This document shows positions 43,173 to 52,379 of a stretch of DNA of 64,000 nt, in pieces. The DNA lies in the NCBI GenBank assembly GCA_014055525.1, contig WIAH01000005.1, positions 124,001 through 188,000 on the forward strand, in the 5' to 3' direction. This DNA comes from Nitrospira sp. CR1.3 (GTDB lineage Bacteria; Nitrospirota; Nitrospiria; Nitrospirales; Nitrospiraceae). Below the pieces are notes generated by a model, which was given only the letters and a program-made list of their open reading frames with translations, was not told the origin of the DNA and did no database searches. Position 1 is the first letter of the stretch. Every line of letters starts with the position of its first letter. The translations under genes were made by a program, and so were the position numbers.

Positions 43173-44612
43173 ATGCAAAAGACTCGTATTATCTGCACGA
43201 TCGGCCCGGCCACGGAATCATACGAGATGTTGCAGAAGCTGTACGAGGCCGGAATGAATATCGCGCGACTGAACATGTCCCACGGCGACCACGACTCCCA
43301 CGCCAAGGTCATTCAGCACATCAAGACACTCAACAAGAAGGTCAAGTTTCCCATCGCTATCCTACTGGATACGCAAGGCCCGTCGATTCGCACCGGGAAC
43401 CTCTCCAATGAGCTCGATCTGCGGCAGGGCGCCATCGTCTCCGTCAGCACGCGCGGGCCGATGGACGTTGAAGAGAGCTCCATCCACATCGACTATGAGG
43501 ACTTGCTTGAGCAGGTCAACGTCGGGGACAAGATCACCGTGGATAACGGACTGATCAATTTGGAGGTGTTGGAGAAGCACGAGCGCGTCATGCAGTGCCG
43601 CGTCTTGGACGGTGGCCTCCTGAAGAGCAAGCGCCACGTCAATCTCCCGGGTATCCGGGTCAATCTGCCAGCGATTACGCACAAGGACACCAAGGATATC
43701 CTGTTCGGCCTGGAACGGGATGTGGACTTCATCGCGCTTTCCTTCGTACGTGAAGCCGCGGATATTCAGCAACTCAAGGCCCTCATGGGTGAAAAGGTCG
43801 GGAGGGTGAAGATTGTCGCAAAGATCGAGGACCAGGAAGGCGTTCGCAACCTGGCAGAGATCATCAAGGAGTCTGATGGCATTATGGTCGCGCGTGGAGA
43901 TCTGGGTGTGGAGATCAACATCGAGGATCTACCGAATGTCCAGCGCACGATCGTGCAACTCTGTGCCGAACACGGAAAGCGGGTGATCGTCGCAACCCAT
44001 CTGCTCGAATCCATGATCCACAATCCGCACCCCACTCGCGCCGAGGTCACCGACGTGGCCAACGCGATCTATGAAGAAGTCGATGCCGTCATGCTGTCCG
44101 GGGAAACCACAGTCGGGAAGTATCCGGTGAAATGTGTCGAATACCTGCGCAAGATCGCGCTGAAATCCGAGACGATCCCCGGGTTGCGGTTTGCGACACA
44201 ATTGCGTGACGCGGGAAATAAACAGCAGTTGGCGGCGGCGGCCGTTCAGCTCGCCGAGGGGGTGAACGCCAAGGGAATCGTCGTGATCACCAGACGGGGA
44301 CTCATGGCCGATCTCGTCGCAAACTGCCGTCCTTTCTCTACCAACATCTACGCTTTTACCAACATGAGCCAACCGCGACGGACCATGATGCTCAACCGTG
44401 GTGTCCTTCCTTTCAAGATCGATTTCAGTTCGGACCCTGAGAAGACCCTGCAGACGGCATTCCGGATTTTGAAGGACCGAGAACAGTTTCAGGTTGGAGA
44501 CAAGGTCGTGATTATTTCGGACGTCCTGGCCCAGCAACGGGTCGATTCGATTCAGATACGTGACGTCCCCTCGGACGACATCCCGCTCGAACCAACACAC
44601 GAGCCACGATGA
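43173..44612 (+). CDS. pyk: Pyruvate kinase
   Basis: This 479-residue enzyme makes pyruvate and ATP from phosphoenolpyruvate in lower glycolysis. TRIICTIGPAT, ARLNMSHGDH, the MVARGDLGVEI active-site loop and VMLSGETTVGKYP are intact, with the C-terminal allosteric domain present. ATG at 43173 follows GGGGAG; the frame extends upstream to 43134 without a better start. It is a core enzyme placed inside the repeat-rich region and itself followed by a repeat copy. Confidence 0.96.
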   Translation: MQKTRIICTIGPATESYEMLQKLYEAGMNIARLNMSHGDHDSHAKVIQHIKTLNKKVKFPIAILLDTQGPSIRTGNLSNELDLRQGAIVSVSTRGPMDVEESSIHIDYEDLLEQVNVGDKITVDNGLINLEVLEKHERVMQCRVLDGGLLKSKRHVNLPGIRVNLPAITHKDTKDILFGLERDVDFIALSFVREAADIQQLKALMGEKVGRVKIVAKIEDQEGVRNLAEIIKESDGIMVARGDLGVEINIEDLPNVQRTIVQLCAEHGKRVIVATHLLESMIHNPHPTRAEVTDVANAIYEEVDAVMLSGETTVGKYPVKCVEYLRKIALKSETIPGLRFATQLRDAGNKQQLAAAAVQLAEGVNAKGIVVITRRGLMADLVANCRPFSTNIYAFTNMSQPRRTMMLNRGVLPFKIDFSSDPEKTLQTAFRILKDREQFQVGDKVVIISDVLAQQRVDSIQIRDVPSDDIPLEPTHEPR

Positions 44613-44652
44613 GCTAACCCCAGTTTCGAGGACGTTCGCAAAGGAGGCACAA

Positions 44653-44677
44653 CCCATTTCACGGCGCGTGGCAGGGC
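44653..44677 (+). repeat. Directional intergenic repeat, copy 13
   Basis: CCCATTTCACGGCGCGTGGC then AGGGC, 40 bp after the pyruvate kinase stop codon. This shows the element is not confined to accessory genes. The remainder of the gap to 44886 holds nothing else recognised. Confidence 0.8.
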
Positions 44678-44886
44678 CGAGAGCACCGGTCTCAGCAGAT
44701 TCCAGCTCTCGATACCATCATCGACAACGAGAATGGATGCTTTCAAGGATACCTGACAGCCTGCCGTCCTCTAGCCAGGAAGAGGTACCTCGAAAGTGGT
44801 GCGACAAGACCAAAGGGAACATTTGGCATTCCCCGGTGGGAGCGAGGGTAGAGGACCGAATTCTTAGACCCACTCGCGAGGGGAAT

Positions 44887-45279
44887 TTACCGGCGGAGCT
44901 GGGCCAGCACTGCTCCACTGTCCCAGTAGGCCCATAACGTCGTGATGCGGCCCGCCTCGTTAAACTCAAATACGTCGATGCCGACCACCTCCACAGGCTT
45001 CTGATTTTTCCCGATGGCTTTACCCTGAAAGCCAACCGCTGCGCGATTACTCGCCATATATACCGAGTCCGCTTGGATGTGAACTTCCTGGACCGCGTGC
45101 GCAATGACACCAAAGAAGTCTCGTAAGGCGTCAGCGCCTTGGCGCGGCGTGCTCCCGTAAGGATCATGCACCACCGCATTCTCGGCGAAACAGGCCACAT
45201 ATGCAGAAGGATCGAGACTGGTCCAAGCCGCAAAGTAGCGGTCGACTGCGTCACGCATCTGTTCCGACGAAAGAGACAT
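44887..45279 (-). CDS. SnoaL-like / NTF2-fold protein
   Basis: This 130-residue protein of the cone-shaped NTF2-like fold shows RDAVDRYFAAWTSLDPSAYV, FAENAVVHDPYG and FEFNEAGRITTLWAYWD, as in SnoaL/SgcJ-type proteins. Many are isomerases or hydrolases but the active-site residues vary. No partner gene suggests a substrate. Confidence 0.78.
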   Translation of the reverse strand: MSLSSEQMRDAVDRYFAAWTSLDPSAYVACFAENAVVHDPYGSTPRQGADALRDFFGVIAHAVQEVHIQADSVYMASNRAAVGFQGKAIGKNQKPVEVVGIDVFEFNEAGRITTLWAYWDSGAVLAQLRR

Positions 45280-45437
45280 AGCCCGCTGATGACAGTACCG
45301 ATCGCCCCTTTGGCTCTCTGAAGCATCTTGATATTAGTATGTCAGACGTACTTTCGCAACGCTCAGAACGCTTAAATCGTTTATCCCCAGCCTTGAGATG
45401 AAATATGTGTGACCGGAGTGCGTGGAATGTACGTGTC

Positions 45438-46076
45438 TTACTGAGGTTTCAACAGCCAGACATTCTCTTTGGCGGCGACTTTTCCCTTCAATCCACCAGC
45501 GACATCTGTGCTCGTAACAAGCGTCACATCATAGCTCGCTGCGTACTGTCGATGGACTTCCTCGCGACTTACGGAAAACGGTGGGCCTTCCTTCAAGCTT
45601 TGATCGTACTCATAGGAAATCAACAACTGAGGAGCCCTACCAGTAATCTCCGTCAGATGCGCTGTATATCGGTTGCGCATTTCTCCGGGTAAGGCCACTA
45701 ACGCGGCCCTGTCATAGATCGCATCGACCGGGCCAAGCATTTTTCTCGACAGCGCAAAGATATCGCCAACAAAGATGTCGAGATTGTTTGCACTCCACTG
45801 TTCGAGTTCGCCGACTCTCAATATTTCTGGTTGCACTCCCAGTTCCATGAATAATTGCTCGATGGCGAGTTGACTCAATTCGGCTCCAGCCACCAGGCAG
45901 CCTTTGGAGAGCAGCCAAGAGATATCAAGCGTCTTGCCGCACAACGGGACAAAGATACGCCTCCCCTTCGCCAGAGAAAGCTCGCGAAAATGTTTGACCA
46001 GAAGTGGGTTGGCCTGGCTTTCGTGGAAGCCGATTTCATTCTTCTCCCACCGTTGGTGCCAGAAAGTTGGGTCCAT
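45438..46076 (-). CDS. Thiopurine S-methyltransferase family protein
   Basis: This 212-residue protein has the TPMT N-terminus (FWHQRWEKNEIGFHES) and the SAM pocket (FVPLCGKTLDISWLLSKGC with VAGAELSQLAIEQLF). A late DAIYDRAALVALP is also typical. In bacteria this family methylates thiols or oxyanions such as tellurite/selenite; the specificity is not determined here. Confidence 0.88.
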   Translation of the reverse strand: MDPTFWHQRWEKNEIGFHESQANPLLVKHFRELSLAKGRRIFVPLCGKTLDISWLLSKGCLVAGAELSQLAIEQLFMELGVQPEILRVGELEQWSANNLDIFVGDIFALSRKMLGPVDAIYDRAALVALPGEMRNRYTAHLTEITGRAPQLLISYEYDQSLKEGPPFSVSREEVHRQYAASYDVTLVTSTDVAGGLKGKVAAKENVWLLKPQ

Positions 46077-46444
46077 TATAAATTCCGTTCACCTCTTAGG
46101 TGAGGAAGTCATTTCAAGAGCGAGGGTCCGCCTTCGAACACGGGAGAAGCCATGGGAGGGTATCATCTATGACTTCTGCTCAGCAATCGACAGGAATGGC
46201 CGTGTTCTCTGCCAATGTTCCCTGTGTAACAAAAACAATTCCATCATTTCAGGTTCCTTCCTTGAATCTGTTCTGATTCAGATTGGTTGTATCATGTAGA
46301 TCCAAGTCATGACTTCCGACACAGCTGTCATGGGGCTTGGCGGACCTGCTCGTTCAGCCCCTCGCCGCCCTCTCGGATACTCCCGCCTCACGCGGCGATC
46401 GACACCACTGGTTACTGAATCAACCGAGGAATACAATCCTAGCT
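46077..46444. other. Gene-free stretch
   Basis: About 370 bp between divergent genes. Short overlapping frames have no recognisable product; no strong hairpin or repeat copy seen. Confidence 0.4.
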
Positions 46445-46843
46445 ATGAGCGCCACACATCTACGTGCGGGTCTGACCATTCAGGTGATTTCTCTGCTCTG
46501 CGTCGCGCTTCTCATGGCCGGATGCGAATCAGAACGAGACCGCTTGATGAAGGAAAAGTATCCTATCTATCCCGATCATATCAAACGAGCCGTAGACCAT
46601 AGCTACGCCGTACGAGGGATGGATCACGAACAGGTCTATCTGGCGTTCGGAGAGCCCATCTGCAAGAGAACTATTGAACAGAACGGAAAGCCGGTGGAAG
46701 TATGGTTGTATCCTCCAGGAGGACGGGACCCCTGCATCACTGCTGAGTTTCGGGTGTTTTTCGAGAAGGGCGTGGTATCAGAATGGGTCAAATCGAACGA
46801 AGTCCCTCGCTTCATGGATCCGCCTGGCGGGGTCCCTCCCTGA
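46445..46843 (+). CDS. Small lipoprotein with conserved Cys and Pro-Gly loop
   Basis: This 132-residue protein has the lipoprotein signal TIQVISLLCVALLMAGC. The mature part (VRGMDHEQVYLAFGEPICKR, then VWLYPPGGRDPC) resembles the SmpA/OmlA fold, whose first strand has a similar MTxEQVxxxxGxP pattern. The ATG at 46445 places the signal correctly. Its role is unknown. Confidence 0.65.
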   Translation: MSATHLRAGLTIQVISLLCVALLMAGCESERDRLMKEKYPIYPDHIKRAVDHSYAVRGMDHEQVYLAFGEPICKRTIEQNGKPVEVWLYPPGGRDPCITAEFRVFFEKGVVSEWVKSNEVPRFMDPPGGVPP

Positions 46844-46876
46844 GTCTCAGCGAACCAGGCTCCATACTCTCCTCGG

Positions 46877-46916
46877 CTTCGCCATGGATCTGCCGATGCG
46901 AAAAAGCAGAATGGCC
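46877..46916. repeat. CTTCGCCAT-type repeat, copy 1
   Basis: cttcgccatggatctgccga followed by tgcgaaaaagcagaatggcc, similar over about 40 bp to 49774-49815. Confidence 0.6.
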
Positions 46917-46943
46917 TGGTTGTAGACGTGAACCGTCCTTTCG

Positions 46944-47330
46944 CTAGCGTTCTGGCTGGAATGCGCGTGTATTGCGATCGCGATCGCTGATGATGAGTGA
47001 GGGATTTCCCCGATCGTCGACGCTCAAAACCAAGAGCGTTCTCCCGTCCTCGTCCCGCACGGCCAGGCCTGTTTCGCGGGCTATGCCCATCCACACGCCG
47101 CGGGTATCGGTCTCATCGCTGAGTTGGAGGTAGGGTTGCGCGTCAGCAGAGAAGCCCAACCTGGCTCTCGTCCGCCCTTGCGCGTCGATTAATTGGAATT
47201 GCTGGGCACGTACGACCACATCTGATTGTTGCGCAATGCTGGGCGTTCCCGTGACGAATGACACGGCAAACCCGCCCATTGCACCGGCGATCAAGCTGAC
47301 CAGCGCCATTCCATATGTCCTCTGATTCAT
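46944..47330 (-). CDS. Exported hypothetical protein
   Basis: This 128-residue protein has an N-terminal hydrophobic anchor (ALVSLIAGAMGGFAVSFVTG). A repetitive beta-rich part follows: AQQFQLIDAQGRTRARLGF, AVRDEDGRTLLVLSVDDRG and PSLIISDRDRN. The D-x-x-G-x pattern recurs about every 25-30 residues, suggesting short beta-repeats. Function unknown. Confidence 0.62.
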   Translation of the reverse strand: MNQRTYGMALVSLIAGAMGGFAVSFVTGTPSIAQQSDVVVRAQQFQLIDAQGRTRARLGFSADAQPYLQLSDETDTRGVWMGIARETGLAVRDEDGRTLLVLSVDDRGNPSLIISDRDRNTRAFQPER

Positions 47331-47515
47331 GCCCCCACCTCCTTCGATAGCGATGCCTCAAGTAGATCAAGGAGGGCCATTTTAGTGAGCCGCCTTCGAG
47401 GATGCAAGAACCGGGGAATGAATATGGACCGAGACAGGTTGAAAGAGTAGAGTATCCCTGGTTTCCAGCTGTCGATCCGACATCGCGCCGCTAGTCTGTG
47501 AGGAGGGACAAGCTC

Positions 47516-48520
47516 ATGTGGAAAACACCCGCGTCAATAGCCGCGCTGACTATCGTCTTGATGCTCCCTAGCTCTGGAGTCGCTCAAGAGGCGCCGGCAA
47601 ATCAGAAATCGCTGGCTGAACAACTGGTGGACGCCTTCAATGCCGTGTTCGGAGCCCATCCCGGAATGCGCGCCAATCACCCGAAGGGCGTCGTCTTGGA
47701 AGGGACGTTCACGCCGAGTTCCTCGGCGGCGTCCGTCAGTAAGGCCGCTCACCTGAAAAAGCAAAAGAAGCCGATTCCGGTGACCGTCCGGTTTTCGGCC
47801 GGGTCGGGCTTGCCGACCGTGCCCGACACCAATGAGATGCCGCGCGGGATGGCCGTGAAGTTCAGCCTTCCAGACGGAACGAAGACTGATCTCGTCGTGC
47901 TGTCCTATAACGGCTTCCCCGTGGCCACAGCGGAAGAGTTCAGAGATTTTCTCCTCGCCATCGCGGCGAGCGGACCAGATGCGCCAAAACCGACCGCCAT
48001 TGAAAAGTTCCTGAGCGCCCATCCGGCGGCAAAAACGTTCGTGGAGACCCCCAAGCCGCCGCCGGCGAGCTATGCGACGCTCCCCTATTTCGGGATCAAC
48101 GCGTTCAAGTTCACCAACTCGAAAGGAGGCACCACGCTCGCTCGTTATCAGCTACAGCCTCTGGCCGGCGCCCAGTACCTCACCAAAGAACAGGCCTCTG
48201 CGAAGGGGCCCGATTTTCTAACTGATGAGATTCGCGATCGGGTTCGCCGCGGTCCCGTCAAGTTCAAGCTGCTCGCGCAGGTTGCCGAACCGGAGGACAA
48301 GATCGATGATCCGACGATTGCGTGGCCGGATACCAGGAAGAAAATCGAATTGGGCACGATCAGCATCACCAAGGCGGTCGCAGACAGCCAAGCCGCGGAA
48401 AAGAAATTGCTGTTCGTGCCGGGAGCGTTGACTTCCGGCATCGAGGCAGCCGACCCGATGATTGCCGCCCGGTCGGCGGCCTATATCGTGTCCCTGTCTC
48501 GTCGTGCCCAGGGACAGTGA
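47516..48520 (+). CDS. Secreted catalase-related peroxidase (SrpA-like)
   Basis: This 334-residue protein has a signal peptide (IAALTIVLMLPSSGVAQ). The catalase fold is short form: AHPGMRANHPKGVVLEGTF carries the distal His, VRFSAGSGLPTVPDTNEMPR and MAVKFSL follow, and RSAAYIVSLSRR holds the proximal heme Tyr. These heme peroxidases lack the extra domains of true catalases. ATG at 47516 follows GAGGAGGG; a frame to 47498 is less likely. Probable periplasmic peroxide defence. Confidence 0.87.
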   Translation: MWKTPASIAALTIVLMLPSSGVAQEAPANQKSLAEQLVDAFNAVFGAHPGMRANHPKGVVLEGTFTPSSSAASVSKAAHLKKQKKPIPVTVRFSAGSGLPTVPDTNEMPRGMAVKFSLPDGTKTDLVVLSYNGFPVATAEEFRDFLLAIAASGPDAPKPTAIEKFLSAHPAAKTFVETPKPPPASYATLPYFGINAFKFTNSKGGTTLARYQLQPLAGAQYLTKEQASAKGPDFLTDEIRDRVRRGPVKFKLLAQVAEPEDKIDDPTIAWPDTRKKIELGTISITKAVADSQAAEKKLLFVPGALTSGIEAADPMIAARSAAYIVSLSRRAQGQ

Positions 48521-48539
48521 CTAAGGAACGGCATCAGGG

Positions 48540-48564
48540 CGCATTTCCCGACGGGTGGCTGGAT
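48540..48564 (+). repeat. Directional intergenic repeat, copy 14
   Basis: CGCATTTCCCGACGGGTGGC then TGGAT, 19 bp after the catalase-like gene stop. Confidence 0.7.
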
Positions 48565-48644
48565 TGTGGCCTCCGCACGAGATAGACCTTCTTCAGAAAT
48601 CCGGCACCTCACATTCTCTCGCCCATCGATCTGACCCATGATAG

Positions 48645-49694
<1,050 letters not shown>

Positions 49695-49715
49695 CCTTCC
49701 TCGCGAGGCCGAGGG

Positions 49716-49737
49716 CCGCATCGCGTGGAGGGCAGTC
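49716..49737 (+). repeat. Possible degenerate copy of the directional repeat
   Basis: ccgcatcgcgtggagggcagtc after the adenine deaminase gene aligns only partly with the consensus. Treat as doubtful. Confidence 0.3.
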
Positions 49738-49773
49738 AGCGTTCCTCGATGTCCCGCGACTGACCCTCGTCTA

Positions 49774-49815
49774 CTTCGCCATAGATCTACCCGCTTCGAA
49801 AAAGTAGAATGTTCC
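49774..49815. repeat. CTTCGCCAT-type repeat, copy 2
   Basis: cttcgccatagatctacccg followed by cttcgaaaaagtagaatgtt. Aligns with 46877-46916. The CGAAAAAG centre and ATAGATCT part are the best-conserved. Confidence 0.6.
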
Positions 49816-49912
49816 GGCTTCGGTACAGCTGAGCTGAATCAGTAGAATAGCCGCGTTGTATTTCGATCATCGCTGAAATCTTGCGAACTCAGGATCCTTT
49901 GGAGTTTTTATC

Positions 49913-50647
49913 ATGACATTCAATGGCACCTATGTCGTCATCACTCTTCTGGATGTCAACGACAGGCAAGACATCGACGATCGAGCGGAAAGTCGCAGCT
50001 ACATCGTCGCGGACCGGAAGTCCGGCAAGGCAATCATCATCGATGCGGTGATTGAAAATGTTGATCGAGATCTGCGGACAATCAAGGAGCTGGGCCTCAC
50101 ACTCGCATTTGCCGTCGAAACGCACATCCATGCAGACCACATCACCGGAGCCTCGATGATCAAGGATCGCAGCGGAGCGCAGATCGTCTACGGCGGAGGA
50201 GCGGAATGCGTCGTGATCGGCGCCGACCTGTTCCTCCATGACGGGAAGGACCTTCACTTCGGCAATACCGTCATGAAGGCGCTTGCCACGCCAGGCCATA
50301 CAGACAGTTGCACCAGCTATGTTCTCCCCGGGGCAGTGTTCACTGGTGATGCCATGTTCATACGAGGCAATGGCCGGACTGATTTTCAGGGCGGCTCGCC
50401 GGAGAAGCTGTTCGACTCAGTCCGCAACAAGCTGTTTGCATTGCCCGATGACACGATCGTCTATCCCGGCCACGACTATAACGGCAGGGTGTCTTCCACG
50501 GTCGGCGAGGAAAAGCAATTCAACGAGCGCCTGAAGCTGTCGATCACGAAGGCCGCGTTTGTCGAGATCATGAACAACAGGAAGACGCCCCGCCCAGCGA
50601 AGATGGATATCGCCATCCCCGCTAACATGAAGGCGGGGCGCTCATAG
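49913..50647 (+). CDS. Metallo-beta-lactamase-fold hydrolase (persulfide dioxygenase/GloB-like)
   Basis: This 244-residue protein has metal-ligand motif ETHIHADHITGA, then ATPGHTDSCTSYVLP and FTGDAMFIRG, closing VYPGHDYNGRVSS. Spacing matches ETHE1/Blh-type persulfide dioxygenases and glyoxalase II. No rhodanese domain or partner gene lies beside it, so persulfide oxidation is the favoured but unproven role. Confidence 0.85.
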   Translation: MTFNGTYVVITLLDVNDRQDIDDRAESRSYIVADRKSGKAIIIDAVIENVDRDLRTIKELGLTLAFAVETHIHADHITGASMIKDRSGAQIVYGGGAECVVIGADLFLHDGKDLHFGNTVMKALATPGHTDSCTSYVLPGAVFTGDAMFIRGNGRTDFQGGSPEKLFDSVRNKLFALPDDTIVYPGHDYNGRVSSTVGEEKQFNERLKLSITKAAFVEIMNNRKTPRPAKMDIAIPANMKAGRS

Positions 50648-50692
50648 TTTCCCCCGTCACCTCATTCACCCTTTGCTTTTTGGGAGGACACC

Positions 50693-50986
50693 ATGGCGAC
50701 ATATCTCATGCTCCTCAACTGGACGGATCAGGGCATCAAGAACGTCAAGGAGTCGCCGAAGCGATTGGACGCGGCAAGAAAGCTGGCCAAAGACCTGGGC
50801 GGCGAGATCAAGACCGTCTATATGACGCAAGGAAACATCGATCTTGCTCTCATTGCCGAGTTGCCCAATGACGAGAAACTGGCAACCTTCGTGTTGAAAC
50901 TCGGCTCCTTGGGAAATGTGAGGACCACCACGCTCAAGGCCTACACCGAGGAGGAATACCGGAAGATCATCGGCGGCCTCGACTGA
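50693..50986 (+). CDS. GYD-domain protein
   Basis: This 97-residue dimeric ferredoxin-like-fold protein of the GYD family contains MATYLMLLNWTDQGIKNVKE, LGGEIKTVYMTQGNIDLALI and TTTLKAYTEEEYRKIIGGL. Function unknown. It lies 45 bp downstream of the metallo-hydrolase gene, probably in the same operon. Confidence 0.87.
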   Translation: MATYLMLLNWTDQGIKNVKESPKRLDAARKLAKDLGGEIKTVYMTQGNIDLALIAELPNDEKLATFVLKLGSLGNVRTTTLKAYTEEEYRKIIGGLD

Positions 50987-51073
50987 AGCCGCTTGCAGGC
51001 CGGACAGACCCGTGCTCCTGAGCCGGCGGGGACAAACGAGAACCTTCATGTTTATCAAAGGGGGGACAGGACT

Positions 51074-51259
51074 ATGCGTTTCGTGAAGGTCAAGGACGAA
51101 GAACGTGCCGGCGAAGTGGCGATTAATCTCGACCTCGTCCGGGAAGCTCACTACGGAGGAGGACTGTTGCACCTCTATTTCGAGCGCAGTGCCGCGGCGC
51201 AGGATGATATGACCTTTACCGGAGAGAACGCCCAGAAGATCTGGGCCGCGATGGGTTGA
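51074..51259 (+). CDS. Small protein of unknown function
   Basis: This 61-residue protein contains RFVKVKDEERAGEVAINLDL and EAHYGGGLLHLYFERSAAAQ, a pattern of two beta strands and a helix. ATG at 51074 follows GGGGGGACAGGACT. Possibly co-transcribed with the GYD gene. No family recognised. Confidence 0.6.
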   Translation: MRFVKVKDEERAGEVAINLDLVREAHYGGGLLHLYFERSAAAQDDMTFTGENAQKIWAAMG

Positions 51260-51296
51260 CAGATCCGACGCATCGCAGCGGAGAGCACGGTTTCGT

Positions 51297-51320
51297 GCAC
51301 ATTTCGCTGCGCGGAGCAGG
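51297..51320 (+). repeat. Diverged copy of the directional repeat
   Basis: GCACATTTCGCTGCGCGGAG then CAGG, 38 bp after the previous stop codon. It keeps the CATTTCG and GCGCG cores with several substitutions. Best regarded as a probable 15th copy. Confidence 0.5.
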
Positions 51321-51413
51321 AAGCTGGTCGATATCGTGTATTTGATTCGCTTCGGCTTCGGACCAAAGAAGCAAAACCAAGCGAACAGCCTTCTTTTTGG
51401 AGACCGGCCCGCG

Positions 51414-51647
51414 TCAGCGACGAAGCAGGCCGCCGATGGAGATTCGGTACTCACAGGGTCGAACGGGCGTCAGCGAGACCCTTCCGATTCGGCTGAGTCG
51501 GTCCACCGACATGAACACCTGTGCCCAGCCGATTCCCGTGAGCGTGCTGAGGCCGTCCATCGATTGTGCGCCTTTGCTCTTGAGCACACCGAGCATTCTT
51601 CGGTCGACCGCCTGGGGAGTGGTGAACGGTTGGTTGTGAGTTCTCAT
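51414..51647 (-). CDS. Small winged-helix-like protein
   Basis: This 77-residue protein is organised like the one at 42247: a first helix (RRMLGVLKSKGAQSMDGLST), a recognition helix (IGWAQVFMSVDRLSRIGRV) and a wing (PCEYRISIG). The ATG at 51647 follows GGAGGGG. Probably a small transcription regulator; target unknown. Confidence 0.65.
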   Translation of the reverse strand: MRTHNQPFTTPQAVDRRMLGVLKSKGAQSMDGLSTLTGIGWAQVFMSVDRLSRIGRVSLTPVRPCEYRISIGGLLRR

Positions 51648-51799
51648 GGTCCCCTCCGTGGAAACAGAAAGGTGAGAAGCATTGTGGCGGATACGTATGT
51701 ACATGCCTGTAAGTATGCGCGCTTCTTTCCTGCATGCAACGAATTCATGGAATTCTGCACAGGCTTTCTTCCGCCCCCTCAAGCCAGGAGAGGAGCGCC

Positions 51800-52276
51800 A
51801 TGAGCCATTGGCGGGACGCCGTCCGGGCGGCAACGCATGCCATCGGAGCGGCTATCCTGCTCCTGGGAACCGTGACGGGCTGTGATACCAATCGTGCTTC
51901 AGGGCCCTACTTCGACGACATCATCCATCCGCGTTTCGATGATACGGTCGTCTACTTTTATCGGGTAGCAGGGCCGGAGGTTCCGAAATCTTCGGATTGG
52001 ATTTACGCGTTCAATAAGACCATTCGTCTCGACGACGGCGGGTATACTTTCCAAGTTGTCCCACCTGGCCGCTACCTTATCTCGCTGTACTCAAAGGCCG
52101 ATGCCGACGATCTTTGGTTCGACTTGAAAGCTGGACAGACGGCCTTTTTCAAATGGGGCTACGTCAGTACGGGCGACAGGTACGGGTCGAAAGTTATCCC
52201 GGTCGATCAAACCCAGGCCCTGAAGGAATTGCCCAACTGTCGGCTCATGCAATTAGATCCTGGCGGCAGGCCCTAG
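51800..52276 (+). CDS. DUF2846-like lipoprotein
   Basis: This 158-residue lipoprotein has a signal (AIGAAILLLGTVTGC) and a mature domain with VVYFYRVAGPEVPKSSDWIY, LDDGGYTFQVVPPGRYLISL and AGQTAFFKWGYVS, typical of DUF2846 periplasmic proteins. AGGAGAGGAG precedes the ATG. Function unknown. Confidence 0.75.
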   Translation: MSHWRDAVRAATHAIGAAILLLGTVTGCDTNRASGPYFDDIIHPRFDDTVVYFYRVAGPEVPKSSDWIYAFNKTIRLDDGGYTFQVVPPGRYLISLYSKADADDLWFDLKAGQTAFFKWGYVSTGDRYGSKVIPVDQTQALKELPNCRLMQLDPGGRP

Positions 52277-52379
52277 GCTCCCCATAACAGCTCCGGCATA
52301 ATTGCGTAAATTCGAACATCTAGGTACCGAGCTATTCCCTTGACGCCCCTTTCCCCACTTCTGTAACCTTCCTGAACTC

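Noticed and set aside
26922-48564. Directional repeats as integron attC sites
   Set aside because: Their spacing at gene ends and common orientation fit cassettes, but I found no RYYYAAC/GTTRRRY core pairs consistently flanking the copies, no integrase in the window, and a copy after pyruvate kinase, a core gene.
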